The notes under the pieces were generated by a model, which saw only the letters and a program-made list of their open reading frames with translations, searched no databases and was not told the origin of the DNA. A DNA stretch of 64,000 bases from a bacterium Scap17. Its GTDB lineage: Bacteria; Pseudomonadota; Gammaproteobacteria; Pseudomonadales; Halomonadaceae. The stretch is taken from positions 2,976,001 through 3,040,000 of the forward strand of contig VINJ01000001.1 in assembly GCA_013376735.1 (NCBI GenBank), read 5' to 3'. Positions 16,969 through 26,372 of the stretch are shown one piece after another; within the stretch, counting starts at the first letter, position 1, and each line of letters opens with the position of its first letter. The translations under genes and the position numbers were made by a program.

Positions 16969-18411
16969 TCAGTCGAGTGGCCTGAAAGACAAAAGCCCCC
17001 CGACGCCTGCGCGTGCGGGGGGCTTGGAGTGCCGAGTGTCACCGGGGCGTGTATTCAGGGTCATGCCTCTCACCTTTCCTCTCTCACCTTTCTTCTCTGG
17101 CCTTGATGCCGCGGCTGGCTGTCTCGCTGGCAGGGCCGGTGGCAAGGGCGCCTGACGAGGTGGTGGCGATGAGGCAGGCCTCAGTGCCGGTGCCGGCTCC
17201 AATTTGGGCTCCGGTTCCGGTTCCGGTTCCGGTTCCGGCTCCGGTTTCGGCGCAGGTCTCAGCTTCGATTCAGCCTCCGGATGCAGCCAGGAAGGCAGCC
17301 GACTGGCGGGGGCCTGCAGATTCGAGGTCTGGTATTCGCTGGCAGAGCATTCCACCGGCGCGTGCACCCTGAAGCCGTGCTTGCCGTGGTGCTTGACTCG
17401 ATACATCGCCTGATCGGCCTGTTCCAGCGCCAGACCGAAGCGATTGTCGGCATCGCGCCCGAAACAGATGCCGATGCTCAGGCCGACGCAGCCGAGGCCA
17501 CCGCTGATCTCGAGGGGATGCGCGAAGCGCTCCAGCCAGCGACGGGCGATATGTTCGACACGCGGCAGTGTCATGCGGGGCAGCTGAAAGAGGAATTCAT
17601 CGCCGCCGAAACGCGCCGAGAGATGCTGGTGGATGCTCAGTCGGTGCAGCTCATCGTTCAGGCCATGCGCGACCAGCACCAGCACTTCATCGCCGGCACG
17701 ATGGCCGAACTGGTCATTGACCTGCTTGAAGCCGTCAAGGTCGATGAAGATCAAGGCACTGTCATCGGCCAGCGGTCGCTGATGCCAGCTGTTGATGGCC
17801 TGACGATTGGCAAGCCCCGTCAGGGCATCGGTGCTGGCCAGCGCATTGAGGCGCGCTTCGTAGTCTTTCTCATGACTGATGTCGGCATGCGTGCCCAACA
17901 GGCGCAGGGCATCGCCGTGCTCATCGCGTTCGACTACCCGCCCGCGGTCGGCGACCCAGGTGATGCTGCCATCGCGAGCCAGCATGCGATGCACGACCTG
18001 ATAGACCTCGGTGCGCCCCTCCAGGTGGTCATTGAGGTTGGCGAGCACTTCCTCGCGGTCTTCTGGGTGCAGGTGCTCACGCCAGACATCGAAATGGGCG
18101 TTCAGCTCGCCCGGCTGGTAGCCCAGCATGCGTCCCCAGCGATAGTTGAAGATGGTGAGCTTGCCGCTGGGCACCTCGAGTTGCCAGAGGCGCAGGCCGG
18201 TACCGTCGAGCGTCGCCGACAGTTTTTCCTCCAGTCCCGCCAGTCGGCGTTCAAGGCGGGCCTTGTCGCGCTCCATCTGCTTGAGTGCTTGTTCCAGTGA
18301 TTGTTCACGCAGACTCTTGTGTGCCATGCCAGGCCCCCGGTCGACTCCTTGTCCTGCATCCTGTTTATCCATCGGCACCAGGGCGAACTCCCTGTTCGCT
18401 TGCCGATGCAT
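16969..18411 (-). CDS. PAS-GGDEF diguanylate cyclase with Pro/Glu repeat tail
   Basis: 480 residues from the longest start; in-frame ATGs at 18372 and 18327 are alternatives, and no Shine-Dalgarno site decides. A coiled coil (about 38-65) precedes a PAS fold (about 66-185, with HPEDREEVLANL) and a GGDEF domain (about 190-345) with an intact RFGGDEF active site and STDALTGLANR start, so c-di-GMP synthesis is expected. No RxxD inhibitory site is obvious. The tail after about residue 350 is low-complexity, including a run of EP dipeptides encoded by hexanucleotide repeats. The last codons run through an intrinsic terminator hairpin. No transmembrane segments are seen, so it is probably cytoplasmic. 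Confidence 0.85.
   Translation of the reverse strand: MHRQANREFALVPMDKQDAGQGVDRGPGMAHKSLREQSLEQALKQMERDKARLERRLAGLEEKLSATLDGTGLRLWQLEVPSGKLTIFNYRWGRMLGYQPGELNAHFDVWREHLHPEDREEVLANLNDHLEGRTEVYQVVHRMLARDGSITWVADRGRVVERDEHGDALRLLGTHADISHEKDYEARLNALASTDALTGLANRQAINSWHQRPLADDSALIFIDLDGFKQVNDQFGHRAGDEVLVLVAHGLNDELHRLSIHQHLSARFGGDEFLFQLPRMTLPRVEHIARRWLERFAHPLEISGGLGCVGLSIGICFGRDADNRFGLALEQADQAMYRVKHHGKHGFRVHAPVECSASEYQTSNLQAPASRLPSWLHPEAESKLRPAPKPEPEPEPEPEPEPKLEPAPALRPASSPPPRQAPLPPALPARQPAAASRPEKKGERGKVRGMTLNTRPGDTRHSKPPARAGVGGLLSFRPLD
16982..17025 (-). terminator. Intrinsic terminator inside the 3' end of the GGDEF gene
   Basis: AAGCCCCCCG (16993-17002) pairs with CGGGGGGCTT (17016-17025); on the minus strand it is followed by TTTTGTCTTT. 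The stop codon of the GGDEF ORF (16969-16971) lies beyond it, so the last codons of the gene are inside or downstream of the terminator. Confidence 0.75.
17210..17256. repeat. Hexanucleotide (GGTTCC)n coding repeat
   Basis: GGTTCC/GGCTCC units run in tandem across this stretch and encode the alternating Pro-Glu run of the GGDEF protein tail. A unit gain or loss would keep frame and change tail length by two residues. Confidence 0.8.
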
Positions 18412-18426
18412 CGCTCACGGTCTTCT

Positions 18427-18464
18427 GTTCTGTCTTGTCGTTCTGTCTTGTCGTTCTGTCTTGC
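18427..18464. repeat. 13-bp tandem repeat upstream of the GGDEF gene
   Basis: Nearly three copies of GTTCTGTCTTGTC (18427-18439, 18440-18452, 18453-18464 with the last base lost). They lie 15-55 bp upstream of the longest GGDEF start and could affect its leader. The rest of the 18412-18762 gap shows no gene; 18530-18600 is locally AT-rich and probably holds the promoter. Confidence 0.75.
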
Positions 18465-18703
18465 GATGCTCTTCCTGGCATCCTTCGCGCTTCGCTACCC
18501 AGCCTGGTGACTGGGCGGCTGTCGCCCGCTCGAGGTCAATAAGCATTAACTGTAGCTTAAATATCTAAAGCAGAACCTACCGATATAACGTTAAGATGTG
18601 ACAGCTCGGATGCCGAAAGAATCCCGACGAAAGTCTAAATGACATCAATAGCGCAGAAATGCGCAAGCCATGTGATGTTTGCGCAGCGCGCCCAGGCATC
18701 AAC

Positions 18704-18775
18704 GCATCAGCACCTCAGAGCACAAAAGCATCAGCACCTCAGGGCGCAAAAACATCAGCGCGTCAGAGCGCCAGC
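18704..18775. repeat. 24-bp imperfect tandem repeat at the 3' end of the GST gene
   Basis: Three units of the form GCATCAGCACCTCAGAGCAC plus AAAA (18704-18727, 18728-18751, 18752-18775). The third is diverged and contains the GST stop codon. Probably slippage-derived sequence. Confidence 0.7.
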
Positions 18776-19467
18776 TCGCCACCCTTGGCCACGGCGCGCT
18801 GAAAGGCCTCGCGCTGACGGATGCGGGCCAGCCATTCCTGGATATTCGGGTGATTCTTGAGCCCCTGGCGCGCATCAAGCACCTGGATCGGGAAGCTCAT
18901 CTGGATATCGGCACCGGTCAGCGAGTCACCGGCAAGCCACTGGCGATGCTCGAGACAGGTATCCATGTAGGCGAGATGCGCCTTGATCTCCGGGCTGATG
19001 AAGCTGTCATTCACGCCCTTGGCCAGCTTGCGCGCGATCGGGCGCACCAGCCACGGCACCGGTGGCTTGTCGAGACGCGAGAATACCAGCCTGAGTATCA
19101 ACGGCAGCATCGCCGAGCCCTCGGCGAAGTGCAGCCAGAAGCGATAGTCACGCTCGGCCTGGCTGCCGGCGGGCGGGCGCAGGTGTGCGGTGCTGACGCT
19201 GCCCTGGCCGGCGTACAGATCGATCAGGTATTCGATGATCGCCCCGGACTCGGCGACCACCACCGGCTCGGCATTCTCTCCCGCCAGCGTGGTGTCGGTG
19301 ATGATCGGCGCCTTGCCCAGCGGGTGTATCTCCTTCAGCGCCCTGGGCGCACGCATGCTGTTGCTGTCGCGGGCATAGGTCTGCAGACGGTATTCAAGAT
19401 TCAACTCTTCCAGCAGCCACAGGATGCGCTGCGAGCGCGAGTTTTCCAGATGGTGAACCGTGATCAT
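18763..19467 (-). CDS. Glutathione S-transferase family protein
   Basis: 234 residues. The N-terminal thioredoxin-like domain starts MITVHHLENSRSQRILWLLEEL, with the SRS(Q) segment at the glutathione-activating position. The cis-Pro-like LGKAPII and the VVVAESGAIIEYL glutathione-binding motif follow, then an all-helical C-terminal domain (about 95-230). AGGAG lies 7 nt before the ATG. Its role is presumably conjugation or reduction in detoxification. The substrate is unknown. Confidence 0.88.
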   Translation of the reverse strand: MITVHHLENSRSQRILWLLEELNLEYRLQTYARDSNSMRAPRALKEIHPLGKAPIITDTTLAGENAEPVVVAESGAIIEYLIDLYAGQGSVSTAHLRPPAGSQAERDYRFWLHFAEGSAMLPLILRLVFSRLDKPPVPWLVRPIARKLAKGVNDSFISPEIKAHLAYMDTCLEHRQWLAGDSLTGADIQMSFPIQVLDARQGLKNHPNIQEWLARIRQREAFQRAVAKGGELAL

Positions 19468-19520
19468 GGGCGTGCTCCTGAAGGTAGGGTCAAGTGCGCA
19501 GCGGTCAGCTCCGGGGGCGA

Positions 19521-19808
19521 TCAGCGCTCGAAGATGCTGTCACCCAGGTCATCGATGGTGCGCTTCGCCTTGAGCAGGGTCAGCTCCACGGCGCCCTCTT
19601 CGCCCGGCACGGTGTCGGAGCGCTCGAAACGGTGCTCCAGCATCTCGCCGCCTTCCACCGGCTTGCGGATCACGCCCGACACCCGATATTGACCATCGTG
19701 CTTCTGCGGCATCGCCACGATCAGATAGCCCTTGTATTCGGTGGCTTCCGGTTCCTTGACCGGCGCAGGCTCGCCTGCGGCAAACAGTTTCTTCAGCATA
19801 CCCAGCAT
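19521..19808 (-). CDS. HlyU-family small protein
   Basis: 95 residues, matching the HlyU/PF10115-type family: a short helical N-terminus (MLGMLKKLF), then EYKGYLIVAMPQKHDGQYRVSGVIRK and a C-terminal TLLKAKRTIDDLGDSIF helix. The family is named after a Vibrio regulator, but these short proteins lack an obvious helix-turn-helix. The gene stands 53 bp upstream of the GST gene on the same strand and may be co-transcribed. Its function in this organism is unknown. Confidence 0.75.
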   Translation of the reverse strand: MLGMLKKLFAAGEPAPVKEPEATEYKGYLIVAMPQKHDGQYRVSGVIRKPVEGGEMLEHRFERSDTVPGEEGAVELTLLKAKRTIDDLGDSIFER

Positions 19809-20024
19809 GATACATCTTCCTTGGCCGGCTCTCGTGACGCTCGCCGGCGGTTCACGTGCAGAAATGAGAATGAAATGGCGCTTGTGTCAGCATCACATGC
19901 CCCCGTGGGGGTGAACAGCGCTCGGCCGACCACCAGATAGCACGACGCCGACCCCTATGGCAGCGAATGGCTGCAGCAGGGGCCGGCGTCATGGTGTTCC
20001 GAGATCAGGCTATCGGATCAGAGA

Positions 20025-21245
20025 TTACTCGATGCCACGTCCCTTGCTGGCCGCGATACGCAGGCGCAGGGAGTTCAGCTTGATGAAGCCGGCAGCATCT
20101 TTCTGGTCGTAGGCGCCCGCATCGTCTTCGAAGGTCGCGATGGACGCATCGAACAGCGAGTCTTCGGACTGACGGCCGACGACGATCACGTTGCCCTTGT
20201 AGAGCTTGAGACGCACGACGCCGTTGACGACCTTCTGGGACTCATCGATGGCCGCCTGCAGCATGCGACGCTCCGGGCTCCACCAGTAGCCGTTGTACAC
20301 CAGCTCAGCGTACTTGGGCATCATCTCGTCCTTCAGGTGGGCCGCTTCGCGGTCCAAGGTGATGGATTCGATGGCACGGTGAGCACGCATCATGATGGTG
20401 CCGCCCGGTGTTTCGTAGCAGCCACGCGACTTCATGCCGACGTAACGGTTCTCGACGATGTCGAGACGGCCGATGCCATTCGCGCCGCCGACCTTGTTCA
20501 GGTACTCGAGCACTTCGTGAGCGGCCATTTCCTTGCCATCGATGGCAGTGATGTCGCCCTTCACGTAGGTCAGGTCGATGTAGGTCGCGTCATTCGGCGC
20601 CTGCTCCGGGCTGACGCTCCAGCGCCACATCTCTTCTTCGCACTCGGTCCACGGGTCTTCCAGCACGCCACCTTCGTAGGAGATGTGCAGAAGGTTCGCG
20701 TCCATGGAGTACGGAGACTTCTTCTTGTTCTTGGCGTAGTCGACTTCGATACCGTGCTGCTCGCAGTATTCCATCAACTTCTCGCGGGAGTTTAGGTCCC
20801 ACTCACGCCACGGCGCGATGACCTGGATACCCGGCTTCAGCGCGTAGGCGCCCAGCTCGAAACGCACCTGGTCGTTGCCCTTGCCGGTCGCACCGTGGGA
20901 GATGGCGTCGGCGCCGGTCTCATTGGCGATCTCGACCAGGCGACGCGCGATCAGCGGACGTGCGATGGAGGTGCCCAGCAGGTACTCGCCTTCATAGATG
21001 GCGTTGGCACGGAACATCGGGAAGACGTAATCGCGGACGAAGGTCTCGCGCAGGTCTTCGATGTAGATCTCCTTCACGCCGAGGGCTTCTGCCTTGGCAC
21101 GCGCCGGCTCGACTTCCTCGCCCTGACCGAGGTCAGCTGTGAAAGTCACGACTTCACAGTTGTAGGTTTCCTGCAGCCACTTGACGATGACTGAAGTGTC
21201 CAGGCCGCCGGAGTAGGCGAGAACGACCTTTTGCACGTCGGACAT
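20025..21245 (-). CDS. argG: Argininosuccinate synthase
   Basis: 406 residues from the ATG at 21245, which has AGGAG 6 nt upstream; the open frame extends to 21440 without support. The N-terminal ATP-pyrophosphatase P-loop AYSGGLDTS is at about residues 9-17, and the [13 protein letters not shown] and [11 protein letters not shown] segments are diagnostic. The enzyme joins citrulline and aspartate in arginine synthesis. argF, the preceding pathway step, lies nearby (23056-23973) but is separated by rnt and grxD. Confidence 0.96.
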   Translation of the reverse strand: MSDVQKVVLAYSGGLDTSVIVKWLQETYNCEVVTFTADLGQGEEVEPARAKAEALGVKEIYIEDLRETFVRDYVFPMFRANAIYEGEYLLGTSIARPLIARRLVEIANETGADAISHGATGKGNDQVRFELGAYALKPGIQVIAPWREWDLNSREKLMEYCEQHGIEVDYAKNKKKSPYSMDANLLHISYEGGVLEDPWTECEEEMWRWSVSPEQAPNDATYIDLTYVKGDITAIDGKEMAAHEVLEYLNKVGGANGIGRLDIVENRYVGMKSRGCYETPGGTIMMRAHRAIESITLDREAAHLKDEMMPKYAELVYNGYWWSPERRMLQAAIDESQKVVNGVVRLKLYKGNVIVVGRQSEDSLFDASIATFEDDAGAYDQKDAAGFIKLNSLRLRIAASKGRGIE

Positions 21246-21557
21246 GCTTGACTCCTGAGTTGATGCTTGTAGTTCCCGCGTACCACTGATGAACGCCGTG
21301 GCCGCAGGTGGGGTTGGATCGCCCGGTCCAGACGAGCGAAGGCCGCGCACGCGCAGCCGCTCATCTACCCGAATCACGATGTGACGCCGATTATAGCGAG
21401 GCTGGCACCTCACCGATACTGCCAGCGGGGTCAGAGACACCCCGGCAGGCGGCCAGCGCCGCGACGCGCCCTTTTCGCCCTGCTACAATTGGCCACCTTG
21501 AGCGTCGGCGATACGCACGGCGCAGCACGAGATGCAATGACGGGATTGGAGATCTTG

Positions 21558-22253
21558 ATGACCCAGGCGAGCGAGCGCACGCAGATGGCACAGCGCTTCC
21601 GTGGCTTTCTGCCAGTGGTGGTCGACCTCGAGACGGGTGGTTTCAATGCCGCCGGTGATGCAATGCTCGAGATCGCTGCCGTCACGCTGACCATGGACGA
21701 CGATGGCAACATGGTGCCGGATGCGACCTATGCCTTCCACGTGGCCCCCTTCGAGGGCGCCAACATCGAACAGTCGGCACTGGATTTCACCGGTATCGAT
21801 CTCGACAACCCGGTGCGCAAGCAGGTCGCGGTGGCCGAGAATCAGGCGCTGGGCGAGATCTTCAGCCCGGTGCGCAAGGCCATCAAGGCGCACGGCTGCA
21901 CGCGTGCGGTGCTGGTCGGCCACAATGCGGCCTTCGACCAGGGCTTCCTGAACGCGGCAGTCGAGCGTTGCGGCATCAAGCGCAATCCGTTCCACCCGTT
22001 CTCGTGCTTCGATACCGCTTCGCTTGCGGGTCTGGTCTATGGCCAGACGGTACTGGCGCGCGCCTGCCGTGCCGCCGGCATCGAGTTCGACAACGCCTCC
22101 GCCCACTCGGCGCGTTATGACACCGAACGTACCGCGGAGCTGTTCTGCGCGATGGTCAACCGCTTCAAGGACCTGGGCGGCTGGGACCTGGCGATGAAGG
22201 AACAGGGCATGAATGACGAGGTGCCGGTCTCGCTCGACGCGCCCGCGCCCTGA
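21558..22253 (+). CDS. rnt: Ribonuclease T
   Basis: 231 residues, a DEDDh 3'-5' exonuclease. Exo I is [11 protein letters not shown], Exo [17 protein letters not shown], and Exo III has [14 protein letters not shown] with the catalytic His and Asp. The ATG at 21558 has GGAG 6 nt upstream; ATGs at 21537 and earlier are less well supported. RNase T trims the CCA end of tRNA and matures stable RNAs. The length and motifs match the gammaproteobacterial enzyme. Confidence 0.93.
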   Translation: MTQASERTQMAQRFRGFLPVVVDLETGGFNAAGDAMLEIAAVTLTMDDDGNMVPDATYAFHVAPFEGANIEQSALDFTGIDLDNPVRKQVAVAENQALGEIFSPVRKAIKAHGCTRAVLVGHNAAFDQGFLNAAVERCGIKRNPFHPFSCFDTASLAGLVYGQTVLARACRAAGIEFDNASAHSARYDTERTAELFCAMVNRFKDLGGWDLAMKEQGMNDEVPVSLDAPAP

Positions 22254-22310
22254 CTGGCAGAGCTTCTGACAGCTTCTCCGGCTGACAGGCTCCCCTAGAG
22301 CCAGAAAAGA

Positions 22311-22345
22311 AAACGCCCCCGCAGCCAGGCTGCGGGGGCGTTTTT
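22311..22345. terminator. Bidirectional terminator between rnt and grxD
   Basis: AAACGCCCCCGCAGCC pairs with GGCTGCGGGGGCGTTT through a two-base loop and is followed by TT; AAAA on the other flank provides the tail for grxD, which converges from the minus strand. Confidence 0.9.
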
Positions 22346-22406
22346 CTGAACGGCATTTGCCTAGATCAGCGCGTGTCAGATCCAGCAGGTCAGATCAGAC
22401 TGCCGA

Positions 22407-22739
22407 TCACTCGGCGGAAGCTGCCTGAGCGGCCTGCTTGATCATCGGCTCCAGCTCGCCGCTCTGGTACATCTCGACCACGATGTCGCAGCCGCCGACC
22501 AGCTCGCCGTTGATCCACAGCTGCGGGAAGGTCGGCCAGTTGGCGTACTTCGGCAACTCGGCGCGGATGTCCGGGTTGTCGAGGATGTTGACGAAGGCGA
22601 AACGCTCGCCGCAGGACATGACGGCCTGCACGGTCTGCGCAGAGAAACCGCACTGCGGCAGCTGCGGGGTGCCCTTCATGTACAGGAGGATCGGGTTCTC
22701 GCCAATCTGCTTTTCGATCGATTCGATGGTAGTGCTCAT
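22407..22739 (-). CDS. grxD: Monothiol glutaredoxin (Grx4 type)
   Basis: 110 residues from the ATG at 22739 (AGGA 6 nt upstream). The monothiol active site CGFS lies in QLPQCGFSAQTVQ, with the upstream lysine in MKGTP and the WPTFPQLWINGELVGGCDI glutathione-binding region. Grx4-type proteins bind a [2Fe-2S] cluster with glutathione and BolA proteins and take part in iron-sulfur delivery and iron sensing. A single gene, convergent with rnt. Confidence 0.95.
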   Translation of the reverse strand: MSTTIESIEKQIGENPILLYMKGTPQLPQCGFSAQTVQAVMSCGERFAFVNILDNPDIRAELPKYANWPTFPQLWINGELVGGCDIVVEMYQSGELEPMIKQAAQAASAE

Positions 22740-23055
22740 GTGCAATCCTCGGACGGTGGGCGCAAGGCCCGTGAGTGTCATTCCCTCATTCTACTGGGGG
22801 TAAGCCATGAATTCAGCCCCCGATAGTGCCCGAGTTGTGGATTGCTGTCTGCAGCAGCGCGCATCGGCCCTGCAGCGCGCGCCATGGCTGCCCTGATAAC
22901 GGCGCGAGCGTTGCACGCTCGCGCCGAGCTGGCTAGGATGGCTCTTTTGACAGGCAGCGCCATCCGGGCGCCGTGATCGTCGGCGACCTCCTTCCCTCCG
23001 ACGCATGGCGCCCTTTTCAATGGTGCTGTCCGAGACCCTGACAGGAGCCCGCTCG

Positions 23056-23973
23056 ATGGCCACCCGGCATTTTCTGACCCTGCTTGACCTTTCTCCGGAA
23101 GAACTCGACTACCTCATCCAGCGCGCCATCACCATCAAGGATGGGCTGAAGAAGGAAGGTCCGGTCTATACGCCGTTCGCCAACCGTACCCTGGCGATGA
23201 TCTTCGAGAAGTCCTCCACGCGTACCCGCGTGTCCTTCGAGACCGCCATGGCGCAATTCGGTGGCCATGCGCTGTTCCTGTCACCGCGCGACACCCAGCT
23301 GGGCCGTGGCGAGCCGATCGGCGACACCGCACGCGTGCTGTCCGAGATGGTCGATGGCGTGATGATCCGCACCTTCGCCCACTCCGACATCGAAGCCTTC
23401 GCCGACGCCTCCAGCGTGCCGGTCATCAATGCACTGACCGATGACTATCATCCGTGCCAGCTGCTGGCCGACGTGATGACCTGGACCGAGTGCCGTGGCC
23501 CCGTGAAGGGCAAGACGGCGGTGTGGATCGGTGATGGCAACAACATGTGCCATTCCTGGATCAACGCCGCACGTCAGTTCGATTTCACTCTGCGCATCTG
23601 CTGCCCGGAAGGCTATGAGCCGGACAGCGAGATCGTCGCGGCCGCCGGCCAGCGCGTCAGCATCCATCGTGATCCGCAGGAAGCCGTGCAGGGCGCGGAC
23701 CTGGTGACCACCGATGTCTGGGCCTCCATGGGTCAGGAAGAAGAGCAGCTCAAGCGTGAAGCCGACTTCGCCGGCTTCCAGGTCGACGAAGCCATGCTCG
23801 ACAAGGCCGCCGACGACGTCATCTTCCTGCACTGCCTGCCGGCACACCGCGGCGAAGAGATCAGCATGGGCCTGCTGGATGACCCGCGCGCCGTCGTCTG
23901 GCAGGAAGCGGGCAACCGCCTGCACGCCCAGAAGGCACTGCTCGAGTTCCTGATGCTGGGCCGCCAGGACTGA
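23056..23973 (+). CDS. argF: Ornithine carbamoyltransferase
   Basis: 305 residues from the ATG at 23056, with AGGAG 8 nt upstream. The carbamoyl-phosphate loop STRTR is at 54-58, and the ornithine-binding [12 protein letters not shown] segment is near residue 257. The MGQEEE loop is also present. It makes citrulline from ornithine and carbamoyl phosphate in arginine synthesis; argG downstream in the pathway is about 2 kb away on the opposite strand. The 274-bp gap before it (22782-23055) shows no other gene. Confidence 0.95.
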   Translation: MATRHFLTLLDLSPEELDYLIQRAITIKDGLKKEGPVYTPFANRTLAMIFEKSSTRTRVSFETAMAQFGGHALFLSPRDTQLGRGEPIGDTARVLSEMVDGVMIRTFAHSDIEAFADASSVPVINALTDDYHPCQLLADVMTWTECRGPVKGKTAVWIGDGNNMCHSWINAARQFDFTLRICCPEGYEPDSEIVAAAGQRVSIHRDPQEAVQGADLVTTDVWASMGQEEEQLKREADFAGFQVDEAMLDKAADDVIFLHCLPAHRGEEISMGLLDDPRAVVWQEAGNRLHAQKALLEFLMLGRQD

Positions 23974-24003
23974 GCCATCAGCACTGAAGCTCAGGACTGA
24001 GCC

Positions 24004-24027
24004 GCCGCCTGCATCCACGCAGGCGGC
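24004..24027 (+). terminator. Hairpin downstream of argF
   Basis: GCCGCCTGC-ATCCAC-GCAGGCGGC, a perfect 9-bp GC-rich stem 30 bp after the argF stop. There is no T-run after it, so it is a weak or Rho-assisted terminator at most. Confidence 0.45.
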
Positions 24028-24102
24028 GCTCGCGTATGCTCAAGCGAGACGGACACTCCCCTGCCCCGTTGCCTTCATCGCCATCCGGACTGACCTGCCA
24101 TC

Positions 24103-25182
24103 ATGCAACCGCTCCTTCAGATCGATTCGCTGGAATGTCGCTACGACACCACCGTCGTGACTCGCGACATCAATTTCTCCCTCAACAAGGGTGACATTGC
24201 CTGCCTGCTCGGCCCCTCCGGCTGCGGCAAGACCACGCTGCTGCGCGCGATTGCCGGCTTCGAACCGGTGGCGGTGGGCGAGATTCGTCTCGAAGGCGAG
24301 GTGCTGTCCAGCGCGACTTATCTGACCGCGCCAGAGCAGCGCCATGTCGGCATGGTCTTCCAGGATTACGCACTGTTCCCCCATCTGAGCGTGGCGGACA
24401 ACGTGGCCTTCGGTGTGCGCCGCATGACCCGTGAAGCGCGCAATGACAAGGTGACGGAGCTGCTGACCCTGGTCGGCCTCGCCCACCTCGGCGAGCGCTT
24501 CCCACATGAACTGTCCGGTGGCCAGCAGCAGCGCGTGGCCCTGGCTCGCGCGCTGGCACCGGAGCCGCGCATTCTGCTGCTCGATGAGCCGTTCTCGAAT
24601 CTGGACGTGGAGCTGCGCCGTCAACTGAGCCAGGAGGTGCGGCGGATTCTCAAACACCTCGGCATCAGCGCGGTGCTGGTCACGCATGACCAGAATGAGG
24701 CCTTTGCGATGGCCGACCAGATCGGCGTGATCCACGGCGGTCATCTGCAGCAGTGGGACACGCCGTTCAACCTGTATCACGAACCCGCCACGCGCTTCGT
24801 CGCCAACTTCATCGGCCAGGGCTATTTCATCCCCGGCACGCTGAAGGACAACGAATGCGTGAGCACGGAGCTGGGCGTGATTCGCGGCAACCGTGCCTAT
24901 CCGTATGCACCCGGCACGCCGGTGGATGTGCTGCTGCGCCCGGATGACCTGGTGTTGGCCGAAGGGGATTCGGAAGCGACCGACCTCAAGGCACGCGTGC
25001 TCAGCGCGACCTTCGCCGGTACCAGCACCCTCTACCGGCTGGCGCTGCCTTCCGGGCGGGAAGTCGAGGCCGCCTTCAACAGCCATCACGACTACCAGCC
25101 CGGTGAGCAGGTCATGCTGCGCATCCAGGCCGATCACCTGATCCTCTTCGAGCGTGTCGAGGAGAGTGAAGCGGTGCTCTAG
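24103..25182 (+). CDS. ABC transporter ATP-binding protein, FbpC/PotA-like
   Basis: 359 residues. The ATPase domain has Walker A GPSGCGKTT (37-45), signature LSGGQ (137-141), Walker B LLLDEP (158-163) and the H-loop VLVTHDQ. A TOBE-type C-terminal domain follows (about 240-350). The extended QDYALFPHLSV Q-loop and the length suit ATPases of ferric iron, spermidine/putrescine or sulfate importers, with FbpC the closest by impression. No permease or binding protein is adjacent, so the substrate is unresolved and the ATPase must partner with genes elsewhere. Confidence 0.85.
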   Translation: MQPLLQIDSLECRYDTTVVTRDINFSLNKGDIACLLGPSGCGKTTLLRAIAGFEPVAVGEIRLEGEVLSSATYLTAPEQRHVGMVFQDYALFPHLSVADNVAFGVRRMTREARNDKVTELLTLVGLAHLGERFPHELSGGQQQRVALARALAPEPRILLLDEPFSNLDVELRRQLSQEVRRILKHLGISAVLVTHDQNEAFAMADQIGVIHGGHLQQWDTPFNLYHEPATRFVANFIGQGYFIPGTLKDNECVSTELGVIRGNRAYPYAPGTPVDVLLRPDDLVLAEGDSEATDLKARVLSATFAGTSTLYRLALPSGREVEAAFNSHHDYQPGEQVMLRIQADHLILFERVEESEAVL

Positions 25183-25210
25183 TACCCCACGAGCAGGATG
25201 ATCGCCAGCC

Positions 25211-25249
25211 AAGAAAAAACGGCCTCCTTTCGGATGGCCGTTTTTTCTT
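25211..25249. terminator. Bidirectional terminator between the ABC ATPase and AraC genes
   Basis: AAGAAAAAACGGCC pairs with GGCCGTTTTTTCTT across a TCCTTTCGGAT loop region. There are A- and T-runs on both sides, serving both convergent genes. Confidence 0.9.
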
Positions 25250-25269
25250 GCCCCGCTGGTGGCGTGTCG

Positions 25270-26142
25270 CTATTTGAACTGACTCCATTGCTTGGGCGAC
25301 TGCCCGTACAGACGCTTGAATTCGCGACTGAATTGCGACGAGCTCACATAGCCCACGGCCATGGCCGCCTCGCTGACGGTCTTGCCATTGGCGATCTGCA
25401 TGGCAGCGGTGTTGAGGCGCATGGACTTCACGAACTGGATCGGCGACATCGTGGTCGCCTGCTTGAACTTGCGGTGGAAGACGGCGCGACTCATGCCGAC
25501 CCGCCCGGCCATGTCTTCAATGCTGACCGGCTCATCCAGTCGACTGGACAGGTAATCGATCGTCCGCGCGATCTCATTGCCAACCCCGAAGGCCCGTCGC
25601 GCCGACTCCCCCGCCTCACCCTTCAGGACGGCGTAGTAAAGCTCCCGCAGCCGCCCTTCTCCCAGTATCGCCGCGTCAAGGGGGTTCTGCGCCACCTGCA
25701 GCAGTCGCAACAAGGCATCGCTGAAGGCGGCGTCCCAATGCGCCAGGGCAAGCCCCGGCGGCAGCGGGCCGCTGCCCGGCTTGCGTACAAGCCCCGCGGC
25801 GCTTTCCATCTCGATGGCAAGCTCCGTCATCACCCGCGTGTCCAGCGAGACGTACACGCCCAGCAGCGGAGTTTCTGGCGAGGCCGTGGGGGCACCCGCC
25901 TCGACCGGCATCGAGATGGGACAGCACAGATACTGGCGGCTGTCGTAGACATGCCGCTCGCCGTCCAGTATCGCCTCCTTGGCACCGCTGACGATCACCA
26001 CCACGGCGGGTTCATAGATGGCCGGCGCGCAACGCACGGGCTCTGTCATGCGAAAGAGCTGCACGCCCTTCACTGCGGTCCCTCGAATGCCTTCCTCGTG
26101 GGCGAGGCTCGCCACGAGTCGTGTGATCTCTTGTCTGCTCAT
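25270..26142 (-). CDS. AraC-family transcriptional regulator
   Basis: 290 residues. The N-terminal part (about 1-160) is an AraC_N-type cupin effector domain (RCAPAIYEPAVVVIVSGAKEA, then VYDSRQYLCCPISMPVEA). The C-terminal 100 residues hold two helix-turn-helix motifs ending VSEAAMAVGYVSSSQFSREFKRLYGQSPKQW. This group often controls nearby oxidoreductase or aldehyde-detoxification genes, but none is divergent here. The upstream side faces only the tRNA-Ala genes. Effector and target are unknown. Confidence 0.88.
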   Translation of the reverse strand: MSRQEITRLVASLAHEEGIRGTAVKGVQLFRMTEPVRCAPAIYEPAVVVIVSGAKEAILDGERHVYDSRQYLCCPISMPVEAGAPTASPETPLLGVYVSLDTRVMTELAIEMESAAGLVRKPGSGPLPPGLALAHWDAAFSDALLRLLQVAQNPLDAAILGEGRLRELYYAVLKGEAGESARRAFGVGNEIARTIDYLSSRLDEPVSIEDMAGRVGMSRAVFHRKFKQATTMSPIQFVKSMRLNTAAMQIANGKTVSEAAMAVGYVSSSQFSREFKRLYGQSPKQWSQFK

Positions 26143-26326
26143 GTCGCCAATCTAGCGCCATGCCTGCCTCTCATCAACGACTTGAGATGATCAGGCAACG
26201 ATTGACGGCAATTTCAGCCAATCACGAACCCGGGTGAGATTTACCACCTATTCCAATCAGCATTGGCAGACCCGGGCACCGGTAGCTATATATGTGAAGC
26301 AGACAGGACCGAGCTGAAAACCGGGC

Positions 26327-26363
26327 ACAAAAAAGCGGCCACCCCGAAGGATGACCGCCTTTT
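26327..26363 (-). terminator. Terminator of the tRNA-Ala transcript
   Basis: On the minus strand AAAAGGCGGTCATCC-TTCG-GGGTGGCCGC is followed by TTTTTT. The stem includes two G-U pairs and a stable UUCG tetraloop, about 10 bp after the second tRNA-Ala. Confidence 0.85.
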
Positions 26364-26372
26364 CAAGAATTC

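Noticed and set aside
17210-18775. CRISPR-like array suggested by the short repeats
   Set aside because: Units of 6, 13 and 24 bp are directly adjacent with no unique spacers; they are slippage repeats.
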